A DNA stretch of 64,000 nt. It comes from Paraburkholderia ferrariae NBRC 106233. GTDB taxonomy: Bacteria > Pseudomonadota > Gammaproteobacteria > Burkholderiales > Burkholderiaceae. Positions 9,782-18,511 of this stretch are shown here, in pieces. The DNA lies in assembly GCF_000685035.1 (NCBI RefSeq), contig NZ_BAYB01000002.1, positions 248,001 to 312,000 on the forward strand. The letters are read 5' to 3'. Made by a program: the position numbers and the translations under genes. How positions within the stretch are numbered: position 1 is the first letter of the stretch; each line of letters opens with the position of its first letter. The notes below the pieces were generated by a model. It searched no databases. It had not been told where the DNA came from and worked only from the letters and a program-made list of their open reading frames with translations.

Positions 9782-10177
9782 TCAACTGTCCTGCAAGCCG
9801 CGCAAGAGCGGCGTGACCTGCCCGTGCAGCTGGGCCACATGCGGGCTCGCCTGCAGCAGCGCCTGATAGCGCTCGAAGAACGCCGGAGACTCCTCGCCCG
9901 AGAACAGCGCGCACACTGCCTGCGCGGCGCCGATGCGGTCTTCGTCCGTGGCGTCTTTCGCGTCGAGCGATTCGTCGATGTTCGTAATCACGGCGGAAAG
10001 CGGCATGAGCCAGCGAAAGCCCGTGCCGTTGATCAGCACCTGCAGGAAGGCGGCGGGCGTGACCGGTCCGAACTCGCGCTCGTATTGCGCGCGCTCGTGG
10101 TCGAGGATCGCCTTGTGCAGCGTGAGGAGCGGCTTGCGGACTTCGTTGAGGAACTGCTTCGCGCGGGGCTCGTTCAT
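9782..10177 (-). CDS. Conserved hypothetical protein, 131 aa
   Basis: I do not recognise a family. The product has 131 residues, is mostly helical and soluble, and has no signal peptide, membrane segment or obvious catalytic motif. It contains a central GTGFRWLMPLSAVITNIDE stretch. ATG 10177 is supported by AAGGAG about 8 bp upstream and by a sharp change to non-coding-like sequence further upstream. Codon use matches the neighbouring core genes. It is convergent with prpR, and its stop lies about 50 bp from the prpR stop. Confidence 0.8.
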   Translation of the reverse strand: MNEPRAKQFLNEVRKPLLTLHKAILDHERAQYEREFGPVTPAAFLQVLINGTGFRWLMPLSAVITNIDESLDAKDATDEDRIGAAQAVCALFSGEESPAFFERYQALLQASPHVAQLHGQVTPLLRGLQDS

Positions 10178-10476
10178 GTTGCGGCTCCTTCGTTGCCGCG
10201 CCTCGTCTGCGCGCGGTGGGTCGTGAGGGTGTGCGGACGATGGTAGCGCAATGCGGCTGCCGCCGCGCGAGACATGCGGCATGGGGCGCAGCGTCCAAGG
10301 ACGGGACGGCTTCCTGCACGCGTTTTATCGCGGCGCTACACTCAACCGGTTCTCGGCAGGTCGAGCAGGCGGTGCCCTGCACAGGGGCTGCAATTGGTGT
10401 TTGGCGCGGAACAGCCGGTCTGCCCGGGCGCCGATTGCTCGATCCATAACGACAAATTCCCCACCCCGGAGAGCCC
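10178..10476. other. Divergent intergenic region
   Basis: About 300 bp separate the hypothetical gene (minus) from the oxidoreductase operon (plus). It must hold promoters for both, but I see no convincing -35/-10 pair or operator. I see no gene in it. Confidence 0.4.
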
Positions 10477-10932
10477 ATGACTACCCTGACCATCAACGGC
10501 GAGACCCACGACGTCGATGCCCCACCCGATATGCCGCTGCTCTGGGTGCTGCGCGACATCGTCGGGCTCACCGGCACGAAGTTCGGTTGCGGCATTGCGC
10601 AGTGCGGCGCCTGCACCGTGCATCTGGACGGCGAGGCCGCGCGTTCGTGCGTGCTGCCCGTCGCAGCCGTGGCCGGCCGCAGGATCACGACCATCGAAGC
10701 GGTGGGGGCGACGCCCGCGGGCCAGAAAGTGCAGAAGGCCTGGCGCGAGGTGGACGTGGTGCAGTGCGGCTACTGCCAGTCGGGACAGGTGATGTCGGCG
10801 GCGGCGCTGATCGCGTCGAACCCGAACCCGAGCGATGCCGACATCGACGCCGCCATGGCCGGCAACCTCTGCCGCTGCGGGACCTATAACCGGATTCGCG
10901 CGGCCATCAAGCAAGCCGCGAAGGAGGCCTGA
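10477..10932 (+). CDS. 2Fe-2S subunit of a molybdenum aldehyde oxidoreductase (IorA-like)
   Basis: This is the small electron-transfer subunit of a xanthine-oxidase-family enzyme. The product has 151 residues with a plant-type ferredoxin cluster (Cys38, Cys43, Cys46, Cys58 in [10 protein letters not shown] and RSC) followed by the family's second 2Fe-2S cluster (Cys97, Cys100 in CGYC; Cys132, Cys134 in CRC). It is the first gene of a three-gene run: its TGA ends one base before the next ATG, and a cytochrome c gene follows. It has no Tat or Sec signal, so it may be exported by riding with the Tat-signal-bearing large subunit. The gene set resembles the three-subunit aldehyde dehydrogenases and isoquinoline 1-oxidoreductase; the substrate is unknown. 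Confidence 0.92.
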   Translation: MTTLTINGETHDVDAPPDMPLLWVLRDIVGLTGTKFGCGIAQCGACTVHLDGEAARSCVLPVAAVAGRRITTIEAVGATPAGQKVQKAWREVDVVQCGYCQSGQVMSAAALIASNPNPSDADIDAAMAGNLCRCGTYNRIRAAIKQAAKEA

Positions 10933-10933
10933 C

Positions 10934-13186
10934 ATGTCCCAGGGTCTCCTCGATGCGCAAAACGGCGCACCTTCCGCATCGCACCGTCCCGCGAGCCGCG
11001 CGGGCGTGTCACGCCGCACCTTCCTGAAGCTCGGCGCGGCGGCGGGCGGCGGCCTGCTGCTCGGCTTCAGCGTCGCGGCCGGCGCGCAGGGCGACGCGCA
11101 AACGCGCAAGTCCGTCGTCGGCGGCGACGGCAACGAGGCGCCGCAGGATGGCGTGTTCGAGCCGAACGCGTTCGTCCAGATCGACCGCGCCGGCAAGGTC
11201 ACGCTGATCATTCCGAAGGTGGAGATGGGGCAGGGCGTCTATACGTCGATTCCCATGCTGATTGCCGAAGAGCTCGAAGTGCCGCTCGACAGTGTGACGG
11301 TCGATCACGCGCCGCCCGACGCGAAGCGCTTCACCGACCCGCTGCTGGGCGGCCAGTTGACGGGCGGCTCGACCTCGATCCGCTACGCGTGGCAGCCCAT
11401 GCGCGAAGCGGGCGCGGCGGCGCGCACGGTGCTGATCCAGGCCGCGGCGCAGCAATGGCAGGTCGATCCCGCCGCCTGTCACGCGAAGGCCGGCGAAGTG
11501 CTGCACGACGCGAGCGGCCGGCGCATCGCCTACGGCCAGCTCGTGGACGCCGCCGCAAAGCTGCCGGTGCCGCAGAAGGTGGCGCTCAAGGACCCGAAGG
11601 ACTTCACGCTGATCGGCAAGCCGACGAAGCGGCTCGATTCGCCGGAGAAGGTGGACGGCTCGGCGCAGTTCGGTCTCGACGTGCGCCTGCCCGACATGGT
11701 CTATGCCGCGATCGTGAACTGCCCCGTGTTCGGCGGCACGCTCGCGAGCGTGGACGACACGCACGCAAAGCAGATTCCGGGCGTCATGCAGGTGGTGAAG
11801 ATCGACAACGCCGTGGCCGTGATCGGCGCGCATACGTGGGCCGCTAAGCGCGGCGCGGCGGCGCTCGCAATCCAGTGGAACGAGGGGCCGGGCGGGAGCG
11901 TTTCGATGCAGCAGATCGTCGGCGATCTCGACCGGGCCTCGCAGCGCGACGGCGCCGTCGCGCGCAGGGACGGCGACGTGCAGCAGGCTTTCGGCAACGC
12001 GAAGACGCGCGTGGATGCGATTTATCGGCAGCCGTTCCTCGCGCACGCCACGATGGAGCCGATCAACTGCACGGTGTCCGTACGCGCCGACGGCTGCGAC
12101 ATCTGGGTGGGCACCCAGGTGCCCACGCGCGCCATCGACGCGGGCGTGGCCGTCACGGGTCTCGAGCCCGGGCAGATCACGCTGCATAACTATCTGCTCG
12201 GCGGCGGTTTCGGCCGGCGGCTCGAAGTGGATGCGATCACCCAGGCGCTCAAGATCGGCAAGCAGGTGAATACGCCGGTGAAGGTCTTCTACACGCGCGA
12301 AGAGGACATCCAGCACGACATGTACCGGCCGTATTACTACGACCGCATTTCGGCCGGGCTCGACGCCAACGGCAAGCCCGTGGCCTGGCAGCACCGCATC
12401 ACCGGCTCGTCGATCATGGCGCGCTTCGCGCCGCCCGCGTTCCAGCACGGCATCGACCCCGACGCCGTGGAAGTGGCCGTCGATCTGCCCTACGACCTGC
12501 CGAACCAGTTGATCGAGTACGTGCGCGAAGAGCCGCATGCCGTGCCCACGGCGTTCTGGCGCGGCGTGGGGCCCACGCGCGGCACCTTTGTCGTGGAGAG
12601 CTTCATCGACGAACTGGCCGTTGCGGCGAAGACCGATCCGGTCGCGTACCGGCGCAATCTGCTCGGCAAGTCGCCGCGGGCGCTCAACGTGCTCGACGTG
12701 GCCACGCGCGCGGCGAACTGGGGGCCGCCGATGCCGAAGGGGCAGGGGCGCGGCGTTTCGGTGATGAACGCGTTCGGCAGCTTCTTCAGCATGGTCGCCG
12801 ACGTGACCGTGAACGACGGCGAGGTGCGCGTGAACCGCGTGGTGTGTGCCGTCGATTGCGGCATGGTCGTCAATCCCGAGACCATCGAGGCGCAGATCGA
12901 AGGCGGCATCATCTTCGGCATCACGGCGGCGCTCTATAGCGAAGTGACGATCGACCGCGGCCGCGTCGTGCAGACCAACTTCACCGACTACCGCATCCTG
13001 CGCATCAACGAGTCGCCGCAGATCGAGGTGCATATCGTGAAGAGCACGGAGGCGCCGGGCGGCATTGGCGAGCCGGGCACGGCGGCGCTCGCGCCGGCCG
13101 TGACGAACGCGATCTACGCGGCCACGGGCAAGCGCCTGCGGCAGTTGCCCGTGGGGCGTCAGCTGCAGAACGGGCAATCGGCCTAA
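10934..13186 (+). CDS. Molybdopterin-binding subunit of aldehyde oxidoreductase (IorB-like), Tat-exported
   Basis: This is the 750-residue catalytic subunit of a xanthine-dehydrogenase-family enzyme of the IorB/AldH type. A twin-arginine signal (SRRTFLK, Arg27-Arg28, then a Gly/Ala-rich hydrophobic run) directs the folded Moco protein to the periplasm. Family landmarks include [10 protein letters not shown], the GGGFGRR loop, [10 protein letters not shown] and the C-terminal [14 protein letters not shown] with the conserved active-site glutamate region. ATG 10934 overlaps the end of the upstream gene's ribosome-binding region and is tightly coupled to it. Together with the 2Fe-2S subunit and the triheme cytochrome it likely oxidises an aldehyde or N-heterocycle and passes electrons to the respiratory chain. 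Confidence 0.92.
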   Translation: MSQGLLDAQNGAPSASHRPASRAGVSRRTFLKLGAAAGGGLLLGFSVAAGAQGDAQTRKSVVGGDGNEAPQDGVFEPNAFVQIDRAGKVTLIIPKVEMGQGVYTSIPMLIAEELEVPLDSVTVDHAPPDAKRFTDPLLGGQLTGGSTSIRYAWQPMREAGAAARTVLIQAAAQQWQVDPAACHAKAGEVLHDASGRRIAYGQLVDAAAKLPVPQKVALKDPKDFTLIGKPTKRLDSPEKVDGSAQFGLDVRLPDMVYAAIVNCPVFGGTLASVDDTHAKQIPGVMQVVKIDNAVAVIGAHTWAAKRGAAALAIQWNEGPGGSVSMQQIVGDLDRASQRDGAVARRDGDVQQAFGNAKTRVDAIYRQPFLAHATMEPINCTVSVRADGCDIWVGTQVPTRAIDAGVAVTGLEPGQITLHNYLLGGGFGRRLEVDAITQALKIGKQVNTPVKVFYTREEDIQHDMYRPYYYDRISAGLDANGKPVAWQHRITGSSIMARFAPPAFQHGIDPDAVEVAVDLPYDLPNQLIEYVREEPHAVPTAFWRGVGPTRGTFVVESFIDELAVAAKTDPVAYRRNLLGKSPRALNVLDVATRAANWGPPMPKGQGRGVSVMNAFGSFFSMVADVTVNDGEVRVNRVVCAVDCGMVVNPETIEAQIEGGIIFGITAALYSEVTIDRGRVVQTNFTDYRILRINESPQIEVHIVKSTEAPGGIGEPGTAALAPAVTNAIYAATGKRLRQLPVGRQLQNGQSA

Positions 13187-13200
13187 GGGGGCGAGAGACG

Positions 13201-14553
13201 ATGAAAACGAATCCCGTACTCCCGGCATCGCTTGCGCGCCGTACTGCCCGCGCGGCGCTTGCAACGGTCGCAATGTTCGCCACCTTCGCGACTTTCACGG
13301 CGCTTGCCTTCGCGCCCGGCCAGGCGGCCAACGCCGCAACGCCCGCCGCGGGCGATGCCGATGCCGTCCAGCGCGGCGCCTACCTCGCGGCGGCAGGCGA
13401 CTGCGCGGCCTGCCACACGGCGCCGCACGGCAAGCCGTTCGCGGGCGGCCTGCCGATGAGCACGCCGCTCGGCCGTATCTACACGACCAACATCACGCCC
13501 GACCCGGCCACCGGCATCGGCAACTACACGGAAGAGGACTTCGCGCGGGCGCTGCGCGAGGGCGTGGCGAAGGACGGCCACAACCTGTATCCGGCCATGC
13601 CTTACCCCTCGTATGCGAAGGTGCGCGACGAAGACGTGGCCGCGCTCTACGCGTATTTCATGCACGGCGTGCAGCCGGTCAGCCAGCCCAACCGCGACTC
13701 GGACATCAGGTGGCCGATGAACATGCGCTGGCCGCTCAAGATCTGGAACGCGCTGTTTCTCGACAAGGGCGTGTATCGGGACAAGCCGGGCAAGGACGTG
13801 GCGTGGAACCGCGGCGCGTACATCGTGCAGGGCCTCGGGCACTGCGGCTCGTGCCACACGCCGCGCGGCATCGCGTTCAACGAGAAGGCGCTCGACGAAA
13901 GCGGCGACGACTACCTCACGGGCGCGCTGCTCGACGGCTGGTTCGCGTCGAACCTGACGGGCGAGCACAACACGGGCCTCGGGCGCTGGAGCGAAACGGA
14001 CCTCGCGCAATTCCTGAAGACGGGGGCGAACCAGCACGCATCGGCGTTCGGCGCGATGACGAGCGTGATCAACAACAGCACCCAGGCGATGAGCGACGCC
14101 GACATCGGCGCGATGACGGCGTACCTGAAATCGCTGCCGGCCGCGGGCGGCGATGGCGGCCCGGCCTACGCCTACGATCCGCAGGCGACGAAGGTCTCGC
14201 TCTCGCGCCCGGCAGACGATGCGGGCGCCCGCGTCTACACCGCGTACTGCATGCATTGCCACGGCACGGACGGACGCGGCTTCGCCCCCATGCTTGCCCC
14301 GCTCGCCGGCAATCCGAACGTGCTGGAGAAAGACGCGTCGTCGCTCATCAACGTCACGCTGAACGGCACGGGCGATCTCGTGATCCAGGGCATTCCGGCG
14401 CCGTACCCCATGCCGGCCTATGGCAACGTGCTGACCGATCGCCAGGTCGCCGATGTCCTCACCTTTATCCGCGCCGGGTGGAACAACGACGCCGGGGCGG
14501 TGGGCGTGCGGGACGTGGTGAAGCTGCGCGCGCAGACGCAGGCGTCACGCTGA
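13201..14553 (+). CDS. Triheme cytochrome c electron-acceptor subunit
   Basis: This exported 450-residue cytochrome has three CXXCH haem sites: CAACH (68-72), CGSCH (215-219) and CMHCH (350-354). That is the arrangement of the cytochrome subunits of periplasmic alcohol and aldehyde dehydrogenases (AdhB-like). The N-terminus has a basic region and a hydrophobic core ending near AANA (residue 45), a Sec signal. It begins 14 bp after the molybdenum subunit, so it is the third gene of the operon and probably carries electrons from the Moco enzyme to the ubiquinone or oxidase level. Confidence 0.93.
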   Translation: MKTNPVLPASLARRTARAALATVAMFATFATFTALAFAPGQAANAATPAAGDADAVQRGAYLAAAGDCAACHTAPHGKPFAGGLPMSTPLGRIYTTNITPDPATGIGNYTEEDFARALREGVAKDGHNLYPAMPYPSYAKVRDEDVAALYAYFMHGVQPVSQPNRDSDIRWPMNMRWPLKIWNALFLDKGVYRDKPGKDVAWNRGAYIVQGLGHCGSCHTPRGIAFNEKALDESGDDYLTGALLDGWFASNLTGEHNTGLGRWSETDLAQFLKTGANQHASAFGAMTSVINNSTQAMSDADIGAMTAYLKSLPAAGGDGGPAYAYDPQATKVSLSRPADDAGARVYTAYCMHCHGTDGRGFAPMLAPLAGNPNVLEKDASSLINVTLNGTGDLVIQGIPAPYPMPAYGNVLTDRQVADVLTFIRAGWNNDAGAVGVRDVVKLRAQTQASR

Positions 14554-14564
14554 GGGCGCGGGCG

Positions 14565-15284
14565 ATGGCGGCGCGTTTGAGCAAGGCAGCAAGCGAGCGA
14601 CTGTCGTCGGGCGAGGGCGCCGCTGTACCCGCGCCCGCGCCTGTAGCGGCACGCACGCGGACGGCCGCCGCGGCGCGGCTGCGCATCGTCCCGCTGCGAC
14701 GCGCGGACCTGCCCGTGGATACCGTCGAGCTAGCGCGCTTCATGGTGGGCAAATATCTGGTCCACGACCTGGCCGCCGGCCGCATGAGCGGGCGCATCGT
14801 GGAAATGGAAGCCTACCCGGTGGGCGATTCGACCAGCCACGCGTTCATCGGCCGGCGGGCCTGGAACGCGTCGCTGTTCCTCGAACGCGGCCACGCCTAT
14901 GTGCGGCTCACCTACGGCAGTTCGTACATGCTCAACATGTCGAGCGAGGCAGCGGAAACCGGCGCGGGCGTGCTGGTGCGCGCGGTCGAGCCGCTGGAGG
15001 GGCTGGCGCAGATGGCGGCGCTCAGGTCCGGCGTGCCGCCGCGCGATCTCGCGCGCGGGCCGGGCCGTCTTACCCAGGCGTTCGGCATTGGCGCGGCATT
15101 CGACGGCGTGGATCTGTGCCGCGGACACGGCCTCTGGATCGGGCGTGTGGACGAACCGGCGCGGCCTGTCGGCGTGACGACGCGCATTGGCCTGTCCCGC
15201 GAAACCGGGCGGCCGCTGCGCTTCTTCGAAGCCGGCAGCCCGTACGTGAGCGGCCCGCGCCGGCTGCTTGCCGGCGGGGTCTGA
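14565..15284 (+). CDS. DNA-3-methyladenine glycosylase (Mpg/AAG family)
   Basis: This base-excision-repair glycosylase removes alkylated purines. The product has 239 residues. After a low-complexity N-terminal tail of about 40 residues, the Mpg/AAG fold is clear: [13 protein letters not shown], the catalytic-site segment [19 protein letters not shown], the [14 protein letters not shown] strand and the [11 protein letters not shown] motif. ATG 14565 starts 11 bp after the cytochrome stop, so it may be co-transcribed, but its function is unrelated. The shortest conserved form would start further in; the start is moderately uncertain. Confidence 0.9.
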   Translation: MAARLSKAASERLSSGEGAAVPAPAPVAARTRTAAAARLRIVPLRRADLPVDTVELARFMVGKYLVHDLAAGRMSGRIVEMEAYPVGDSTSHAFIGRRAWNASLFLERGHAYVRLTYGSSYMLNMSSEAAETGAGVLVRAVEPLEGLAQMAALRSGVPPRDLARGPGRLTQAFGIGAAFDGVDLCRGHGLWIGRVDEPARPVGVTTRIGLSRETGRPLRFFEAGSPYVSGPRRLLAGGV

Positions 15285-15338
15285 AGCTGGCCGGAGCGCT
15301 GCGGTCTGCATTGTTGCCCCAGCCGAAACTGTATTTTT

Positions 15339-15379
15339 GGCAAATAGGTATTTGCCCTGATCTCTTGTCTCAATACACT
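15339..15379 (+). promoter_or_regulatory. Inverted repeat over a candidate promoter of the DUF4148 gene
   Basis: GGCAAATA-GG-TATTTGCC (15339-15356) is a perfect inverted repeat with 8-bp arms. It overlaps a possible -35 (TTGCCC, 15352-15357), 16 bp ahead of a possible -10 (TACACT, 15374-15379). The layout suggests an operator that blocks the promoter of the DUF4148 gene. The regulator is unknown. Confidence 0.45.
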
Positions 15380-15465
15380 GGAATCACGGGTTCCGTTTCG
15401 CGCGCATTGGCTGTAGGGCAAGCGCGGCGCGGCGGGCCGACAACAAGTGAAGGAGGTAAGTGATC

Positions 15466-15816
15466 ATGAAGTCCCGTACGCTAATTCAGGCCGCGCTCGT
15501 GGCCACCCTGGCTGCCGCTCCGGCTTTTGCTTTCGCTCAGGCCGCCGATACCAGCGGCAACGTTCCCCTTACGCGTGCGCAAGTGAAGGGCGAACTGGTG
15601 CAACTGGAACAGGCCGGTTACAACCCGGCCACGTCTGACGACGCCACTTATCCGAGGGACATCCAGGCGGCCGAAGCGCGCGTTTCGCAACAAGAAGGCG
15701 TGGCGCAAGCCCCCGCCGCCGACACGAGCGGCTACGGCGCACCGATGCAAGGCACGACGCAGTCCGGCCGGCCCGCGACGATGCGCCCGGCCGACTCCGT
15801 CTACTTCGGCAACTGA
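15466..15816 (+). CDS. DUF4148 secreted small protein
   Basis: This 116-residue exported protein belongs to the DUF4148 family, which is widespread and multicopy in Burkholderiales. A Sec signal (MKSRTLIQAALVATLAAAPAF, cleavage near AFA-QA) precedes the family core VPLTRAQVKGELVQLEQAGYNP. Function is unknown; many members respond to stress. ATG 15466 has an excellent ribosome-binding site (AGGAGG, 15451-15456); a GTG at 15460 is too close to it. It is a single-gene unit with its own candidate promoter and a terminator about 200 bp downstream. Confidence 0.9.
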   Translation: MKSRTLIQAALVATLAAAPAFAFAQAADTSGNVPLTRAQVKGELVQLEQAGYNPATSDDATYPRDIQAAEARVSQQEGVAQAPAADTSGYGAPMQGTTQSGRPATMRPADSVYFGN

Positions 15817-16014
15817 CCGGCGACCGATCCGCCGCGGATTCGCTGGTGATTCACTGGTGATTCGTTCGTGATTTGCGGCGAATTCCGTAGGTCCCAAGCG
15901 GCCGGGGCGGCATGACGCCCGCCCCGATAGGCCGCCCGCCCCCCGCTGCACGCGTGTGCGCGTCGTCTAGCGCGAGTTTCATGCGTGGAACCTCCGCCGC
16001 CGGAAGGCGGCTTC

Positions 16015-16043
16015 GCCCAACCCGGCTGGATTGGGCTTTTTTT
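16015..16043 (+). terminator. Intrinsic terminator
   Basis: GCCCAA and TTGGGC form a stem around a 10-nt loop, followed directly by seven T on the + strand. It lies downstream of the DUF4148 gene and just before the convergent CBS gene. Confidence 0.75.
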
Positions 16044-16079
16044 CTCGCGCCGTCGCCGGAGGGTGCCGCAGGGGTTGCG

Positions 16080-16523
16080 TCAGGTGCCCGGGCCGCCCGT
16101 GATGTAGTGCTCGAGTTGCGAGATCGTGAACTGCTGCTCGGCAATGATTTCCTTCACGAGGTCGCCGATCGACACCATCCCGATCAACTGGCCGTCTTGC
16201 AGCACCGGCAGGTGGCGCATGCGCCGCTCGGTCATGAGCGCCATGCAGTCGTAGGTGGTTTGCTCGGGCTGCACGAAGCGCACGTGCGGGCTCATGATGT
16301 CGCTCACCGCGGTGGTTTTCGAAGAGCGGTCCATCAGTACGACTTTGCGCGCGTAGTCGCGCTCGGTAACGATACCGACGATCGCGCCGGCGTCGGTGAC
16401 CACCAGCGCGCCGATCTGCTTGTCTGCCATCAGGCGGATTGCGTTATAGACGGAGTCGGAGGCGGCTATCGTGTGCACCACCTGTTCCGGCTTCGATTTA
16501 AGTACTTGTGCAACGCTCGTCAT
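16080..16523 (-). CDS. Two-CBS-domain protein
   Basis: This 147-residue cytosolic protein is made almost entirely of a Bateman pair. The first CBS domain covers about residues 8-65 (VVTDAGAIVGIVTERDYARKV), the second about 73-130 (LPVLQDGQLIGMVSIGDLVKEI). Such stand-alone proteins usually bind adenine nucleotides and act as energy sensors, but no partner is encoded nearby. GGGAGT just upstream of ATG 16523 supports the start. It is convergent with the DUF4148 gene and divergent from ribA. Confidence 0.92.
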   Translation of the reverse strand: MTSVAQVLKSKPEQVVHTIAASDSVYNAIRLMADKQIGALVVTDAGAIVGIVTERDYARKVVLMDRSSKTTAVSDIMSPHVRFVQPEQTTYDCMALMTERRMRHLPVLQDGQLIGMVSIGDLVKEIIAEQQFTISQLEHYITGGPGT

Positions 16524-16773
16524 AGGGCGACTCCCTTTCCTTCAGTTCGTCCTTCGGTCATGGCGCGGCGCAGCACGCAGCGCCGTGCGCCTTTTGTGCC
16601 GCCGAAAAGCCCCTCCAGTATAGGCTGAGGGTCCGTGTTGCGGCGTCGGGAGTTGCGCGAGGGTGCGCAGCAGCCGGTGGCGCGGGCGGCGAGGGCGGCG
16701 AAATGACGGTAAACTCCGGTTCCATACCTCAATGCGGCCGTGTGCCCTTTTCGCCAGTTACCTGTTTCACATC

Positions 16774-17421
16774 ATGCCTACGCTTCCTGAGTCGTCCTGC
16801 ACGGACGGCGATCACCCCAACGAATGCGTCGTGCTCGACGCCACCGCCTCGCTGCCGACCCGTTACGGCACGTTCACGTCCTACGTCTACCGGGTGAAGG
16901 ACGGCGGCGCGGAGCATCTCGCGCTCGTGATGGGCGACGTGGGGAACGGCGAGCCCGTGCTGGCGCGCCTGCACTCCGAATGCCTGACCGGCGACGTGCT
17001 CGGCTCCTACCGCTGCGACTGCGGCGAACAGCTCGACCTCGCGCTGCGCTACATCGCGGCCGAAGGCCGTGGCGTGCTGCTCTACCTGCGTGGCCATGAA
17101 GGCCGCGGCATCGGCCTGTCGAACAAGATTCGCGCCTATGCGCTGCAGGAGCAGGGCCGCGACACCGTGGAAGCCAACCTCGACCTCGGGCTGCCCGACG
17201 ACGCGCGCGAATACGATTCGGCGGCGGCGATCCTGAGGTTGCTGAAGGTGTCGTCGGTGCGACTCATGAGCAACAATCCGAAGAAGTTCGACACGCTTTC
17301 GCAGCACGGCATTCCGGTGCTGGAGCGTGTGGCGCTGGCGATTCCGACGCGGGAAGAGAATGAGCGGTATATCCGCACGAAGCAGGTGAAGTTCGGGCAT
17401 TACTTTGAAGAAAACGAATAG
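16774..17421 (+). CDS. ribA: GTP cyclohydrolase II RibA
   Basis: RibA converts GTP to 2,5-diamino-6-ribosylamino-4(3H)-pyrimidinone 5'-phosphate, the first step of riboflavin synthesis. The product has 215 residues. Zinc ligands are Cys70, Cys81 and Cys83 in [18 protein letters not shown], and the GTP-binding [10 protein letters not shown] segment follows. It is the stand-alone form without a RibB domain. I chose ATG 16774 (MPTLPESS); in-frame codons further upstream give non-conserved sequence. It is the last core gene before the accessory island, so it marks the left border. Confidence 0.94.
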   Translation: MPTLPESSCTDGDHPNECVVLDATASLPTRYGTFTSYVYRVKDGGAEHLALVMGDVGNGEPVLARLHSECLTGDVLGSYRCDCGEQLDLALRYIAAEGRGVLLYLRGHEGRGIGLSNKIRAYALQEQGRDTVEANLDLGLPDDAREYDSAAAILRLLKVSSVRLMSNNPKKFDTLSQHGIPVLERVALAIPTREENERYIRTKQVKFGHYFEENE

Positions 17422-17486
17422 TAGAAATTCCAGTCCCGTCCGAGGTCAGCCAGATACGTCTAATGGTGCTGGTAACTAACGGAACT

Positions 17487-17529
17487 TCGGCGTAGGTTTT
17501 TGGGCCATTGTGAAGAAAACCTACGCCGA
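17487..17529. repeat. 14-bp inverted repeat upstream of integrase relic
   Basis: TCGGCGTAGGTTTT (17487-17500) and its exact reverse complement (17516-17529) flank a 15-nt spacer, immediately upstream of the integrase relic. It may be an integrase arm/att-proximal site or an operator or terminator of the lost element. Confidence 0.6.
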
Positions 17530-17536
17530 GGGACAA

Positions 17537-18204
17537 ATGCGCTTTGATGCACGTGTCGCGGCCAGGCTGCCCTGCGGGGAGCACATGACCTTTGGGATTT
17601 CCGGGACTACGCCTGCAGGCTTCGACGAGCCGCAAGTCGCGGACGTATCGCTACAAGTTACCCGTTGACGGCCGGATGCGACAGGTGAAACCTGGCGAAT
17701 GGCCGGCGATGGCGTTCGCAGCAGCGATCGCTGCGTGGGAGAAGAACCGCACCGAGCGTGATACTGGCGCGGAGCTCTCCGTCTCCGCTCTGCGTCGAAA
17801 GAAAGAATGCGCGGCAGCTCGTCCATCACCAGATGGATTACACCGTCAAGCAGTTCTGTCGCGACTATCTTGAAGGGTACGTGGAGGTGAACCGCAAGAC
17901 GAAGGGGGCGGTCGAGGTCGCGCGCATCTTCAAGGCGATGCTGGGACCGATTGCAGATATGTGCGCGGCGACCATCACCCGTGCACAGGCGTTTGATTTC
18001 CTCGAGTCGTACCGGGGCACGCCCATGCTCGCGTCGCGGCTTCGGATGAAACTTGGGTGTGCCTGGCATTATGCGCTCGATGCGGGGCGCCTTCGGGAGG
18101 ACACCGCCAACCGGTGGCGGGAGGTTCTACGGGGGCGATTGAAGAGCAAGGGGCGCAAGGTCGAGGGGAAGTATACGGGGACACAGAAACGGTCCTCTCG
18201 GTAG
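17537..18204 (+). pseudogene. Degraded P4-type tyrosine integrase
   Basis: The N-terminal half of a P4-family phage integrase can be read, but only by using all three frames in turn. MRFDARVAARLPCGEHMTF (from 17537) is followed by GFPGLRLQASTSRKSRTYRYK and PVDGRMRQVKPGEWPAM in a second frame (from about 17595). The core SAM-like domain (MDYTVKQFCRDYLEGYVEV... to 18204) is in a third. This implies frameshifts near 17590 and 17810. The catalytic domain with the R-H-R-Y residues is missing. It is a dead integrase at the left edge of the accessory island, directly after ribA; no tRNA gene is beside it. Confidence 0.85.
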
Positions 18205-18408
18205 ATGAAGCGCCGCTGCACGCGAGGGGCGTCTGGCGTGAGTGTAAGCGAATTGACAGTCGTCGATGGCAAGCTCATCTGAGGACGCTGAACGCCAGCA
18301 CGGAAGACGCGTTTGCCCGTCGTAAACGTGTGCCAGCGGCGAGGAGCGTACGCGTAGACGTATTACGGCTGGCGGAGCGAGGAGGGTATTCCCGTGGTTT
18401 TCGGGGGG

Positions 18409-18452
18409 CTGCCGATTTGTGATAACGCTTGCCGATCCGCGATCGGTACTAT
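18409..18452 (+). promoter_or_regulatory. Regulon element copy 1 and promoter of the aldehyde dehydrogenase gene
   Basis: CTGCCGATTTGTGATAACG (18409-18427) matches the element seen at three other promoters in this island (consensus TTGCCGATTTGYGCTAAC). A -10-like TACTAT lies at 18447-18452, 38 nt from the element start. A second TGCCGAT half-copy follows exactly 20 bp later (18430-18436), as in AraC-type direct repeats. The start codon is at 18512. Confidence 0.65.
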
Positions 18453-18511
18453 TGATCGGATATTGCACAGGCGCCCGATCCCGAACGGTCGTCCCTTACC
18501 GATCAATTGCC

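Noticed and set aside
11009..13273. 754-codon open frame opposite the molybdenum subunit
   Set aside because: Antisense shadow; the plus-strand gene has a Tat signal and clear family motifs.
17422..17536. tRNA gene as integrase attachment site
   Set aside because: No cloverleaf or tRNA 3' end can be found between ribA and the integrase relic.
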